A stretch of 64,000 nt of DNA from Clostridiales bacterium (GTDB taxonomy: Bacteria > Bacillota > Clostridia > Lachnospirales > Lachnospiraceae): contig JAGZJZ010000029.1 of NCBI GenBank assembly GCA_018365455.1, positions 11,075 through 75,074 of the forward strand. The letters run 5' to 3'. A program made the translations under genes and the position numbers. Positions 1 through 8,499 of this stretch are shown in pieces; within the stretch, counting starts at the first letter, position 1; every line of letters starts with the position of its first letter. A model generated the notes under the pieces. The model was given only the letters and a program-made list of their open reading frames with translations, made no database searches and was not told the DNA's origin.

Positions 1-14
1 AGGAATAACAAAAC

Positions 15-78
15 AGGGAATTTACTCCAACCAGTTTACGCAGTCCGCTGCGCCTCATGGTTCTGGGGTAAATTCCCT
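15..78 (-). terminator. Hairpin terminator candidate of the agr kinase operon
   Basis: An inverted repeat has outer arms AGGGAATTTAC (15-25) and GTAAATTCCCT (68-78). It continues as an imperfect stem to an apex CGCAG/CTGCG near 40-53. Read on the minus strand, the hairpin is followed by a T-rich run (GTTTTGTTATT). It lies about 60 bases past the stop codon of the minus-strand histidine kinase, as expected for the end of that operon. The long imperfect stem also resembles dispersed intergenic hairpin repeats, so a repeat origin is possible. Confidence 0.5.
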
Positions 79-116
79 ATTTATGCGTAAAGAGAACGTC
101 TGGAATCATTTGGTCC

Positions 117-140
117 AGAGCGTGTTTGAAAACACGCTCT
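117..140. repeat. 24-bp palindrome matching the ends of the 166-bp hairpin element
   Basis: AGAGCGTGTTT, two bases, then AAACACGCTCT form a near-perfect palindrome. The same arms form the termini of the 63680-63845 element. Here they are fused with almost nothing between them, as if the interior had been deleted. The CTAG at the right-hand end contains the stop codon of the minus-strand histidine kinase. Confidence 0.7.
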
Positions 141-1455
141 AGGATGAAATGGTGAGTGGAAATGAAATCATGATTTTAAACTCGGATTTGTCATCAAGGT
201 GTAAAGTACCATTGTATTTTTTGACTATTTTCTTGATATTTTGTAACCCATATCCATGTTCGGAAGTAGCTCTTGCTGTTGAATAGAACTTTTTCTGACT
301 GAACTTTTTATTATAAGTGTTGGATATCATCACAAACACCTGATTGGACTTCTGAAGCATTTTTACCTTGATAATAGCTTCCTTTCGATCTTCCAAACAT
401 AAACATGCATTGATTGCATTATCTAAAGCGTTTTCAAACAGGGAAAATATATCCGGAAAGGATATAAAATCAAATGCCCCATAACGTATATCGACCATAA
501 AGTCTATCCCATATGAAATACACTTCTCATTAGTTTGGTTTAATATTAACTGCAATGGCTTGGACTCTACAAATATAAACCGATTCGCTTCCTGGATATT
601 TTCCTTCATCTGTTCAACGTATTTTAATGCGGTATCCTGCGTAATGGAGCTTTCTAGAACCATTCGGATCAAGCCATTTAGTTGTGCATCATAATCATGC
701 ATAAGGCCTTTCATTTCTTTTATATGTTCATCTTTCAGCTTCATAATTGCGTCGGCTTTACTTTGCTGTAGACGAAGCTCATTCAATTGGGACTGCGCAA
801 TATATTTCTTTTCTGTGCTTGTTTCTCCCAGGAAAAACCCTATATTTGCTACAATAATTAATATGTATAAGATAAAATTTACAAAGGCATCTTGTCTTGA
901 TTTGGCAATGCATGCATCAGCGTATAAAGTATAATACACAAAGATGATTGAGATAATGGGGAACAAAATAGACCATCCATTACTGTTAAGGTTGATTTGC
1001 GTATTACCGATAAATCTTTTGCTGAGGATGTTATGTCCGATTTTTAAAACAACATAAAAAAGTCCAGAACCAATAAGATTGAAACCGGCATTATTAATTG
1101 TTGTTGTCAGAACATTAGACATATTATCATTTAACATGGTGGCTAATACAATGATTGGGAAAAATTCGCATATCACAGATAAAATGATGGAAACAAATGA
1201 GGTCACAAGCTTTTCTGACCATCGTGCAACAAATAAAACGTGGTTCAAAAACAAAGCTCCGCAGAGGCTGAAAATGGTGTTAATCCATGCAACATGAAAG
1301 GAATTTACGATAAGCAGCAAAAGTGAGATTCCAGCTGTAGATAATATTAAGCGCTTATTTGATTTTTTTCGTCTTTCAAAAAACCAGGAAAATACCCAGG
1401 CGCAAAGGTAATAATCAATAATACATTTAAAAAAAGATAGGAAATATACAATCAT
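139..1455 (-). CDS. GHKL-family sensor histidine kinase of an agr-type system (AgrC-like)
   Basis: A 438-residue protein with about six hydrophobic segments in the first ~210 residues and a cytoplasmic GHKL kinase. Visible motifs are the phosphoacceptor-type box MHDYDAQLNGL around residue 250, the N-box ENALDNAINACL and the G-box GYGLQNIKK near the C-terminus. Polytopic N-terminus plus GHKL ATPase is the AgrC architecture, which senses a cyclic peptide at the membrane. It is the last gene of a minus-strand operon (XRE regulator, LytTR regulator, kinase), one base after the regulator, and is divergent from agrD-agrB. Its TAG stop lies in a palindromic repeat. The family call is firm; the peptide ligand is inferred from the neighbouring agrD. 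Confidence 0.9.
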   Translation of the reverse strand: MIVYFLSFFKCIIDYYLCAWVFSWFFERRKKSNKRLILSTAGISLLLLIVNSFHVAWINTIFSLCGALFLNHVLFVARWSEKLVTSFVSIILSVICEFFPIIVLATMLNDNMSNVLTTTINNAGFNLIGSGLFYVVLKIGHNILSKRFIGNTQINLNSNGWSILFPIISIIFVYYTLYADACIAKSRQDAFVNFILYILIIVANIGFFLGETSTEKKYIAQSQLNELRLQQSKADAIMKLKDEHIKEMKGLMHDYDAQLNGLIRMVLESSITQDTALKYVEQMKENIQEANRFIFVESKPLQLILNQTNEKCISYGIDFMVDIRYGAFDFISFPDIFSLFENALDNAINACLCLEDRKEAIIKVKMLQKSNQVFVMISNTYNKKFSQKKFYSTARATSEHGYGLQNIKKIVKKYNGTLHLDDKSEFKIMISFPLTISS

Positions 1456-1456
1456 A

Positions 1457-2158
1457 TCATCTACCTACATACTCAAAAAAATCAGAGAAAAACTGTACTT
1501 TATATTGCCTGCTGACAGAAATTGTTTCCCCGTTTATTACCGTTACATCATTCTTTTTTGCCTCTGAAATTTTATCGTAGTTCACAATGCATCCTTTCTG
1601 GGCATATCCAAACTGATAATGAGGCAATTGTAAATAAAAATTTTTGAGTGTTTCCCAGGTTTCAAACGTTATTGTCTCTAATACCACCAGACGCTTTCTA
1701 TTGACGGACTGAATATAAATAATTTCGTTGATATGTATAATTTCTGTTCCATATTGTTCTTTCACCAATAATACTTTTGAACTGTTTTTTAACTTTGCTA
1801 TAGCCTCGTTAAGTACCGCATAGATCTCCTTTTTAGAAGTTGGTTTAACAATGTAGCGATAGGCGCCCACAGTATAGCCTTCAATTGTCTTTGTGTCCAG
1901 AGAAGTGAGCAATATAATGATGCACTCACTGCCTTTTTGCCGTATCTTTCTTGCAATTTCGATCCCAATATCCTTACGGTTAAAACGTATATCAAGAAAT
2001 AAAATATCATACTTTTCAGTTGATGCCAAGAGAGACTCAGCAGTAATAAAATATATTAAATTAATTTCTTCATTTGTAAATATGGAATAAGCCATAATAA
2101 TTTCAGCTAACTGCTTATGAATAAATCTATCATCATCACAGATTGCAATTCTAATCAT
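1457..2158 (-). CDS. LytTR-family response regulator (AgrA-like)
   Basis: A 233-residue two-domain regulator. The receiver (about 1-120) has the acidic pair in ICDDD near the N-terminus, the phosphoacceptor Asp in YDILFLDIRF and the conserved Lys in IVKPT. The LytTR DNA-binding domain (about 135-230) includes YIQSVNRKRLVV. LytTR regulators of agr systems bind direct repeats upstream of agrB/D promoters. The start overlaps the end of the upstream XRE gene by 8 bases and the kinase starts one base after its stop, so the three genes are probably translationally coupled. It very likely receives phosphate from the adjacent AgrC-like kinase. Confidence 0.9.
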   Translation of the reverse strand: MIRIAICDDDRFIHKQLAEIIMAYSIFTNEEINLIYFITAESLLASTEKYDILFLDIRFNRKDIGIEIARKIRQKGSECIIILLTSLDTKTIEGYTVGAYRYIVKPTSKKEIYAVLNEAIAKLKNSSKVLLVKEQYGTEIIHINEIIYIQSVNRKRLVVLETITFETWETLKNFYLQLPHYQFGYAQKGCIVNYDKISEAKKNDVTVINGETISVSRQYKVQFFSDFFEYVGR

Positions 2159-2492
2159 TGTCTGATTCCTTCCCTAACTGTGTAAGTAATGTACGATAGC
2201 TTTCCAGTACAGTTGATAAATACTTCACTTCATTATGGCTGAAATCAGATAGCAGATAACTGATTTTATTTTTGTCTTTTTCATCTTGCCTGCCAATAAT
2301 GTAGTCGCTGCTAACACCAAGTGCGCGGCACAGTGAAGCTAATGTGTCTATACGGAAATTGGATTTTCCACGTTCAATTTTCTTTATGGCTTCAATTGAT
2401 AATTCACATGTTTCAGCAAGTTCAGAAATAGTCATCCCTTTTTCAATTCTCAATTCACGGACACGCTTTGCTGCAATTTTATTTACTGTCAT
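2151..2492 (-). CDS. XRE-family HTH transcriptional regulator of the agr locus
   Basis: A 113-residue protein. An N-terminal XRE helix-turn-helix (about 8-62) contains RVRELRIEKGMTISELAE and the recognition-helix segment LSIEAIKKIERGKS. The C-terminal ~45 residues are polar and charged with no recognised domain. It is first in the minus-strand operon and faces agrD across a 254-base control region that contains a dyad symmetry (2567-2614). Repression of one or both divergent promoters is plausible but not shown. XRE genes with agr genes are frequent in Clostridia. Confidence 0.85.
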   Translation of the reverse strand: MTVNKIAAKRVRELRIEKGMTISELAETCELSIEAIKKIERGKSNFRIDTLASLCRALGVSSDYIIGRQDEKDKNKISYLLSDFSHNEVKYLSTVLESYRTLLTQLGKESDND

Positions 2493-2566
2493 CTCTCATA
2501 ACCTCAATTCAGATCCCCACATCATAAAGTAATATTAATTTTTATACTATCAGTATTTTGCACAAG

Positions 2567-2614
2567 TTTAAAGGTACTTTAGTTGTACAAAATATTTACT
2601 ATAGTACACTTTAA
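2567..2614. promoter_or_regulatory. Dyad symmetry in the agr divergent control region
   Basis: TTTAAAGGTAC (2567-2577) and GTACACTTTAA (2604-2614) are inverted copies differing at one position, with GTAC motifs repeated between them. The site lies in the AT-rich region between the XRE start (2492) and agrD (2747), so it could be an operator for the XRE or LytTR protein. No experimentally defined consensus is matched. A possible -10 for agrD, CATAAT at 2708-2713, has no good -35 at normal spacing, as is common for activator-dependent agr promoters. Confidence 0.35.
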
Positions 2615-2746
2615 TTATATGAATAAGCGCTTTAATTTAGAAGTTGTATTTCAGACGATAAAACTTGCATTTGGAACAATCTCTATTCTAAAAAGAACTT
2701 TTTATGTCATAATATTAATATCTTAAAAAAGAAAGGAATGAGTATC

Positions 2747-2902
2747 ATGAAAACAAAAAACACAAAAAAGTATGCACTTCAAAGCCTCATGAGTCTGGCA
2801 GATATCCTTGCCATGTTAAACGTTAACACCACCTGTACGGGCCCTGGATTCCAACCGAAATTGCCGAAGGCAGCAGAGAAATACAAACGCGGCTATAGAT
2901 GA
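2747..2902 (+). CDS. agrD: AgrD-type cyclic (thio)lactone autoinducer peptide precursor
   Basis: A 51-codon reading frame preceded by AAAGGAATG. The N-terminal part is basic then amphipathic (LQSLMSLADILAMLNV), followed by a core TTCTGPGF and a Pro-containing tail (QPKLPKAAEKYKRGYR). This is the AgrD order: amphipathic leader, central Cys that becomes the thiolactone, charged recognition tail with a Pro-x-x-Pro element. The stop TGA overlaps the agrB start (ATGA, 2899-2902), implying translational coupling. The mature peptide probably contains the single Cys and closes at the following Gly or Phe; the exact boundary cannot be read from sequence. Confidence 0.9.
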   Translation: MKTKNTKKYALQSLMSLADILAMLNVNTTCTGPGFQPKLPKAAEKYKRGYR

Positions 2903-3501
2903 GGCTGGCTGCGCGCCTCGTAGGTGAGGCTATCGACTTTGGAATTATATCCAAGGAGGAACAAGAGTTATATGTTTGTACTTTATGCACTATGGGGTTT
3001 GGTGCAATTACCTGGGCTACATTGCTAATTCTGGGTTACTTGTTTCATTGTTTTTGGGGCTGTGTAATGTTTCTTATTCTCTATCTGCCACTGAGGATAT
3101 TTGCCGGAGGTTTGCACTGTAATAATCGAAGAAATTGTTATACTTTGTCTGTTGTAATATTTGCTGCAATGATAGTTACATATCACATGGTGGGAAGCGC
3201 TTCTTCAATTTGGCTGGACATTCCACTATATATAGCGGCAGCTGTGATCATTATAATGGCTCCTGTGGAAGATAAAAATAAGCCGTTGGAGTATGCAGAG
3301 GCTCGACATCACAGAAGAATGGCAATGTTTATTCTGCTGATTGAAATGTCGGTATTGTTTTGCATTCAAATATTGTTTCAAAACAGATTAACCAGGGAAA
3401 TTATCTTTTTTTCAACGATTCCATATAAGCTGCTTGCCCTTCAATTAATTCTGGGTGCAGTAAAAAACAAATATTTCGTACCAGCAAAATCTGAAGAATA
3501 G
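2899..3501 (+). CDS. agrB: AgrB-type membrane endopeptidase processing the AgrD peptide
   Basis: A 200-residue membrane protein with several hydrophobic segments. The AgrB catalytic pair is visible in AGGLHCNNRRNC: His and Cys lie seven positions apart, as in staphylococcal AgrB. The conserved downstream element APVEDKNKPL is also present. AgrB is a membrane cysteine protease that cuts the C-terminal tail of AgrD and forms the ring thiolactone. It overlaps agrD by four bases and is followed by a strong terminator, so agrD-agrB form a two-gene transcription unit divergent from their regulators. No separate exporter gene is present. Confidence 0.93.
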   Translation: MRLAARLVGEAIDFGIISKEEQELYVCTLCTMGFGAITWATLLILGYLFHCFWGCVMFLILYLPLRIFAGGLHCNNRRNCYTLSVVIFAAMIVTYHMVGSASSIWLDIPLYIAAAVIIIMAPVEDKNKPLEYAEARHHRRMAMFILLIEMSVLFCIQILFQNRLTREIIFFSTIPYKLLALQLILGAVKNKYFVPAKSEE

Positions 3502-3599
3502 CTACAGTTTAATATATGTCTCAAATAGCACAGGGGCATAGAGTATGAACCAAGCGTGATAAGAGCCTGTACCATCCGGCATATTTATTGTGCGTGATC

Positions 3600-3644
3600 G
3601 GAGAATGAGCCGTAACATAATCGTTACGGCTCATTCTCCTTTTT
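3600..3644 (+). terminator. Intrinsic terminator after agrB
   Basis: A perfect 17-bp stem (GGAGAATGAGCCGTAAC with its complement) with a six-base loop is followed by TTTTT. It ends the agrDB unit. The remaining ~160 bases up to 3802 hold no gene, only the leader of the next gene with the ribosome site GGGAGGGAAAG. Confidence 0.9.
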
Positions 3645-3802
3645 AAACTAAAACCCATCCCAATTTTAAACAATTTAACCGTATTTTGTAAGCACCAGTC
3701 TTTCTGATCTATGATATGATGATCTAAATATGAAATTCCGCGGCAGAAAGCAGAGTATCGGAACTGCAGCGCCGGGAAAAAGTAACCTGGGAGGGAAAGA
3801 AG

Positions 3803-4981
3803 ATGAAAAGTATAGACGAATTAATATGGAAAGAGATAAAACACAATCAGATCAAGGGTGCCCAGCTGGGGGTGTATCAAAATGGATTACCTGTATTTGA
3901 ACATGCTTATGGCTATCCGGCGGAGACCATATACCGGCTGTATTCCCTGAGTAAGCCGGTGGCAGCTGTGGCGGCAATGCTGTTGGTGGAGCAGGGAAAG
4001 CTGGATCTCTTAAGCCCAGTCAGTGAATTTTTAGAGGAATTTCAAGAAATGAAGGTCTGGACGCCGAAAGGACTTGTAGCATTGGAGAGACCGGTTCGGG
4101 TTAGGGAATTGTTGAATATGACGGCGGGCATTGTATATCCTGATGAGGACGGACCTGGAAGGTTCATGCAGGAGGCGTTTGATGATATTCAGAGGAGAGC
4201 AGATACGGAGGAAGGCTATTCCACAAGGGAGGTTATGAGTATCATCGCCGGGCAGCCGCTGGCATTCCAGCCAGGGGAGAACTTCCGCTATGGGCTGTGC
4301 GCAGATGTTCTTGGCGGTGTGATAGAAGTCATAACAGGTCAGAAGTTAAGTGCATTTTATCAGGAAAATATCTTTGACAAGCTGGATATGGAGGATACGG
4401 GATTTTTTGTACCCAGGGGAAAACAGAAGCGTCTTGCAGAACTTTATTGCAAAAAGGAAACCCCGGAAGGAACCGTGCTTTTGCCCGATGGGAACCGTCA
4501 CCTGGGACTTGGTTACGGGCTGGTGCCGCCGGCATTTGAATCGGCAGGAGCCGGACTTTACGCTACTTTAGAAGATTACTCACATTTTGCCAATATGCTG
4601 GCGGCAAAAGGAGTCTATAAAAATCGGCGCATTCTGTCTGAAAAGACGGTGGAGATGCTTGGTGTAAATCAACTGGGAGAGAGGCAGAGGCAGGAGCTTT
4701 GTAAATCATTTATCCATTTAAGAGGATTTGGATACGGCAATCTCATGCGTATTCATATGGAGCCCGGTATTTCCGGCATGAATGCACCGGCAGGAGAATT
4801 TGGCTGGGATGGCTGGAGTGGTCCTTACTGCTCCATTGATCTGGCCAGTCAGCAGGTGGTGCTGTATATGACTCAAATCAGTGCTTATTCCGGCTGGGAA
4901 CTCCTGGGGAAGATTAAAAATATCGTTGCTGACGGTAAGAAAAACAGTTGTAAATATTCGGATTTCGAACAAAATGAGTGA
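3803..4981 (+). CDS. Serine beta-lactamase-fold hydrolase (class C/EstB-like)
   Basis: A 392-residue protein of the penicillin-binding/class C beta-lactamase-like superfamily. The nucleophile motif SxxK appears as LYSLSKPVAA near residue 50. The second motif region FRYGLCADVLGG and the conserved EVITG and FDKLDMEDTGF elements follow, and the third-motif region is GWDGWSG. There is no signal peptide, so the enzyme is probably cytoplasmic, as are many EstB-type esterases and peptide hydrolases. The substrate cannot be deduced and true beta-lactamase activity is not implied. Start at 3803 is supported by an upstream GGGAGGGAAAG. It stands alone ahead of the sugar ABC operon. Confidence 0.85.
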   Translation: MKSIDELIWKEIKHNQIKGAQLGVYQNGLPVFEHAYGYPAETIYRLYSLSKPVAAVAAMLLVEQGKLDLLSPVSEFLEEFQEMKVWTPKGLVALERPVRVRELLNMTAGIVYPDEDGPGRFMQEAFDDIQRRADTEEGYSTREVMSIIAGQPLAFQPGENFRYGLCADVLGGVIEVITGQKLSAFYQENIFDKLDMEDTGFFVPRGKQKRLAELYCKKETPEGTVLLPDGNRHLGLGYGLVPPAFESAGAGLYATLEDYSHFANMLAAKGVYKNRRILSEKTVEMLGVNQLGERQRQELCKSFIHLRGFGYGNLMRIHMEPGISGMNAPAGEFGWDGWSGPYCSIDLASQQVVLYMTQISAYSGWELLGKIKNIVADGKKNSCKYSDFEQNE

Positions 4982-5073
4982 ATCTTGAAATCAATATCCC
5001 TAAATCTTTGTGATATCATAAATTCATCAAGAAAACAAAGGTTCTGAAACAGGAGGACGAAAGGAAGGGTATT

Positions 5074-6510
5074 ATGAAGAGAAGGAAAGTATTAAGCCTT
5101 GTATTGGCAGCGGCAATGCTTGCGGGAACACTTGCAGGCTGCGGAGGATCAGGAGACACAGCAGGAGCGGATAACGGTACAAAGGCAGCAGAAACAAAAG
5201 AAGCAGCGGCGCAGGACAGCAAAACCGACAGCTCTGAGGCAGCGTCAGAAGGAGCCGGGGAAGGAGCAGGGGAAGCAGCAACCGGGGAAGCAGCGGCGGC
5301 AGATGGAGAAGTAACCACCCTTACATATTGGGGCTGGGATACCAATTGGTATGAGCCAATGTTTGCTGAGTTTGAAAAAACGCATCCTAATATTAAAATA
5401 GAAGCTACAACGGTAGCATTCAGCGATTATTTTACCAAAATCCAACAGGCAATTGCTTCTGGTTCCGAATTGCCAACTATGGTGCAGCAGAGTTGTACTT
5501 TGATAGAGAATTATAAAGAACTGGGGATTTTTGAAGATCTTACAAAGGATCCATATAATGTTGACCCGGATAAATTCTTTGACTTTATCAAAGGACGTGC
5601 CATGACGGATGACGGCGCATTAATAGGAATTGAACAGTCGGTATCTCCATCTGCAATTGCTTATAAGAGAGATCTGGCGAAAAAATACTTTGGAACTGAT
5701 GATCCGGCAGAATTAGCGGAAATTTTCAAAACTACTGATGATTATATTAAGTATGGCAAAGAAGTTCAGGAAAAATCAGGTGGAAAGGATTATCTCTTCC
5801 ATTCAGGAGGTGCGGTGGCAGAATGGCTTTATTTCGCAGATACCACAGACCTGCAGAGTGGAAATACGGTAAACTTTACAGAAAAGATGTCACCTGTTAT
5901 GAACCTTTTATGTGATATGAGAGACAACAAGGTAGTAGATACCTTTGAAAATGGAACCCCTCAGGCGAATGCTACTTACTCAGACGAGAATCATCTCTTC
6001 TATCCATGTCCCAACTGGGCAATTACATATTACATCAAAGCCAATGATCCTGACGGATCGGGAAACTGGGGCTTAATGATGCCGGCAACCGGCGGATACA
6101 GCCATGGAGGATGTTCTGTTGGCATTACGAATACAAGCACGGATGCACAAAAAGAAGCTGCATGGGAGTTTTTAAACTGGGCATTTTTCACCAAGGAAGG
6201 TGTAGACACAGCTAAAAAGGAAGTGGAGTATTATGTACCCACCAAAGAATTTTATGAAGACGCTTCTTATGCTTCCGGTAAAGATGATTTCTTCGGAGGA
6301 CAGGATGTGGGCGGTTTCTTATATGGGGAGATTGCGCAAAGTATTAAACTGCCAAAGTCATCCATCTATGACCAGACCGTGATTGATATACGGGATCTTC
6401 TGGCAGCAGCCGTGATGTCAGATTCCGGCATGACGGCAGAGCAGGCGCTTCAAAAAGGTCTGGAGGAATGTACCAACCGGATTACCGACAGCGGCATAGA
6501 AATCAAATAG
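5074..6510 (+). CDS. Sugar ABC transporter substrate-binding lipoprotein (family 1)
   Basis: A 478-residue precursor. The signal peptide ends in the lipobox LAGC, and a low-complexity Ala/Glu/Gly-rich linker (about 28-85) follows, placing the binding domain off the membrane. The mature part starts TLTYWGWDTNWYEPMFAEFE, typical of extracellular carbohydrate-binding proteins of the CUT1 type. It is followed by two permeases, a two-component system and a GH112 phosphorylase, so the ligand is probably a galactosyl disaccharide such as lacto-N-biose or galacto-N-biose, or a related host-glycan fragment. That specificity comes from context only. No ATPase is encoded here; a shared MsmK-type ATPase elsewhere would be needed. 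The ribosome site is AGGAGG. Confidence 0.92.
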   Translation: MKRRKVLSLVLAAAMLAGTLAGCGGSGDTAGADNGTKAAETKEAAAQDSKTDSSEAASEGAGEGAGEAATGEAAAADGEVTTLTYWGWDTNWYEPMFAEFEKTHPNIKIEATTVAFSDYFTKIQQAIASGSELPTMVQQSCTLIENYKELGIFEDLTKDPYNVDPDKFFDFIKGRAMTDDGALIGIEQSVSPSAIAYKRDLAKKYFGTDDPAELAEIFKTTDDYIKYGKEVQEKSGGKDYLFHSGGAVAEWLYFADTTDLQSGNTVNFTEKMSPVMNLLCDMRDNKVVDTFENGTPQANATYSDENHLFYPCPNWAITYYIKANDPDGSGNWGLMMPATGGYSHGGCSVGITNTSTDAQKEAAWEFLNWAFFTKEGVDTAKKEVEYYVPTKEFYEDASYASGKDDFFGGQDVGGFLYGEIAQSIKLPKSSIYDQTVIDIRDLLAAAVMSDSGMTAEQALQKGLEECTNRITDSGIEIK

Positions 6511-6522
6511 TGTAAGACAGAG

Positions 6523-6571
6523 CGGAGGAGTGGGGCTTTTACCGGTGTAAAAAGACACTGCTCCGTTTTTT
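6523..6571 (+). terminator. Intercistronic hairpin with T-run (attenuator) after the binding-protein gene
   Basis: CGGAGGAGTG pairs with CACTGCTCCG (6556-6565) around an inner CTTTTAC/GTAAAAAG stem and is followed by TTTTTT. It sits between the binding-protein gene and the first permease. Partial terminators at this position are known in sugar ABC operons to give more binding protein than permease; that function is inferred here. Confidence 0.7.
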
Positions 6572-6619
6572 ATGCCCAAATTTATGCTCAAACCAGATGT
6601 TATAAGGAGGATCTTTACA

Positions 6620-7528
6620 ATGAACAGTAAAGGAAATAAAAAATACAGTGTATTCTGGCCTGTGGTTTTTATTGCACCATTCATTATATTCTTTTTTACT
6701 TTTAATTTATTTCCCATCATTTATTCCTTTTTCCTGAGCTTCACCGATTGGAATGGAATCGGGGAAAAGGTCTTTGTGGGACTTGACAATTACATACGGA
6801 TATTTACCAAAGACGCGACCTTCTTAAAGTCACTTTGGAATACCTTATATATCATGGTACTGGGATTTCCCATCTCGGTATTTCTGGGGCTTTTGATTGC
6901 TGCATTTTTAAGCAGCTTAAAGAAATTCCGGAATTTATTCCAGACCATTAATTTTCTTCCGTATATTACGACTCCGGTTGCAATCGGTCTGATCTTTACC
7001 TTTTTGTTTGACTGGAACACAGGGATTATCAACCGTATCATTGAATTTTTTGGCGGGGAAGGAATCAACTGGCTGGGGAATGCAAAGTTTGCTCCGGTTG
7101 TAATCGGCATCATGATTATCTGGAAATGCACCGGCTATTATATGGCACTTTACCTTGCGGGGATTACATCCATATCGACGGACATCTATGAGGCTGCAAA
7201 GGTTGACGGAGCAGGGACGGTGAAGACTTTTTTTAAGATTACCATGCCTTTGTTAAAACCCATTACGATTTTTATTACGATTACAAGCCTGATCTATGCA
7301 CTGCAGTTATTTGATGAGCCGAATCTGATGTTTAATGTGTCCACCACCAGTATTATCGGCGGACCGGACCGCTCCTGTCTGACTATGGTGTGGAATTTCT
7401 ACGATGTGGCATTTGGTTCTACGGCAAGGCTTGGCTATGGATCGGCTGTATCCAGTACCTTATTCATTATTATCGTTGCAGCATCCCTGATCGGAATGCG
7501 TTTTATGAACCGGAAGGAGGAAAATTGA
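6620..7528 (+). CDS. Sugar ABC transporter permease (MalF/UgpA type)
   Basis: An inner-membrane permease of 302 residues with about six membrane segments. The EAA-type coupling loop is visible as DIYEAAKVDGAGTVKTFFKI. The start at 6620 is chosen because AAGGAGG lies seven bases upstream; an in-frame ATG at 6572 would begin inside the T-run of the preceding hairpin. It pairs with the next gene to form the CUT1 channel for the upstream binding protein, and ends one base before the next start. Confidence 0.92.
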   Translation: MNSKGNKKYSVFWPVVFIAPFIIFFFTFNLFPIIYSFFLSFTDWNGIGEKVFVGLDNYIRIFTKDATFLKSLWNTLYIMVLGFPISVFLGLLIAAFLSSLKKFRNLFQTINFLPYITTPVAIGLIFTFLFDWNTGIINRIIEFFGGEGINWLGNAKFAPVVIGIMIIWKCTGYYMALYLAGITSISTDIYEAAKVDGAGTVKTFFKITMPLLKPITIFITITSLIYALQLFDEPNLMFNVSTTSIIGGPDRSCLTMVWNFYDVAFGSTARLGYGSAVSSTLFIIIVAASLIGMRFMNRKEEN

Positions 7529-7529
7529 T

Positions 7530-8345
7530 ATGAAAAGAACAGCAAAGATTTCTTCTTATATTATTTTAGGTATTATTTCCTTTATTTCCCTGGTCCCATT
7601 TTATCTGATGGTGACGATGTCTACATACAAAACGGAGGAAATTTTCAAAGGACTGCCATTTTTACCTTCGGGTTATTTTGGGGAGAATATTAAGACGGTG
7701 TTTCAGTCCAACTTTGTGCAGACTTATATGAACAGTTTACTGGTGTCCTTCTTATCCATGTTTATCTGCGTTTTGGTCAGCGCCATGGTAGGATATGCCA
7801 TGACGGTTTATAAGTTTCGCTTCAAGAAGGCACTTACCAACTTTATTATGCTGACTATGATGGCGCCCACACAGATTGGAATTATCGGGTATATGATTGA
7901 AATGCGCACTTTTCATCTGACAGGCAGCCTGTGGCCCATGATTCTGCTGTGGTGCGCCAATGGATTCGGTGCATTCTGGATGATTCAATTTATCGGGGGC
8001 TCCCTTCCGGTGGAAATCGTGGAAAGTGCCCGTATTGACGGTGCGGGCGAAATGAGCATTTTCTTCAAAATGGTATTGCCCTGTATCAAACCGGGTATCC
8101 TTACACTGTGCCTGTTGATTTTCCTCTGGTCCTGGAATAATTATCTGGTGCCGTTGGTATTTGTAAACAAAGAAAGTCTCAATACCATCCCCATCTTTAT
8201 CAAAGGGCTTGCTAATGCTTACCGCACCGATTATGGTGCTCAGCTGTCGGGGCTGGTCTTTGCGACTATTCCGCTGCTGCTGATGTTCATTCTGGGATCC
8301 AAGAACTTTATCAACGGTCTGACTGCCGGAGCAGTCAAGGGATGA
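7530..8345 (+). CDS. Sugar ABC transporter permease (MalG/UgpE type)
   Basis: A 271-residue membrane permease with six predicted segments. The EAA loop VEIVESARIDGAGEMSIFFKM is followed by LPCIKPG. The C-terminus matches the MalG group, including QLSGLVFATIPLLL. It starts one base after the first permease stops, with AAGGAGG in the end of that gene, so the two are translated together. It completes the sugar importer without a dedicated ATPase. Confidence 0.92.
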   Translation: MKRTAKISSYIILGIISFISLVPFYLMVTMSTYKTEEIFKGLPFLPSGYFGENIKTVFQSNFVQTYMNSLLVSFLSMFICVLVSAMVGYAMTVYKFRFKKALTNFIMLTMMAPTQIGIIGYMIEMRTFHLTGSLWPMILLWCANGFGAFWMIQFIGGSLPVEIVESARIDGAGEMSIFFKMVLPCIKPGILTLCLLIFLWSWNNYLVPLVFVNKESLNTIPIFIKGLANAYRTDYGAQLSGLVFATIPLLLMFILGSKNFINGLTAGAVKG

Positions 8346-8499
8346 GAGAGACCGGGCTTTTACGAGGTATGTGTCCATGGTATAATAATCACCAGATAAA
8401 GGCGAAAAGGTGCTTTCAGATATCATGTGTGGGTTTAAGCATGCCGTAAATGCTTATGGTAAATACGGGCATATTCGTTTAATTCTTGGAGGTAGGTTT

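Noticed and set aside
3803..4981. Beta-lactamase resistance gene
   Set aside because: It has the SxxK fold but no signal peptide and no typical YxN or KTG motif of class C enzymes; it fits better with esterase or peptidase-type relatives.
5016..5345. Minus-strand 109-residue Ala/Ser/Pro-rich frame
   Set aside because: It is antisense to the signal peptide and low-complexity linker of the sugar-binding lipoprotein; its composition is a by-product of that linker, and it has no ribosome site.
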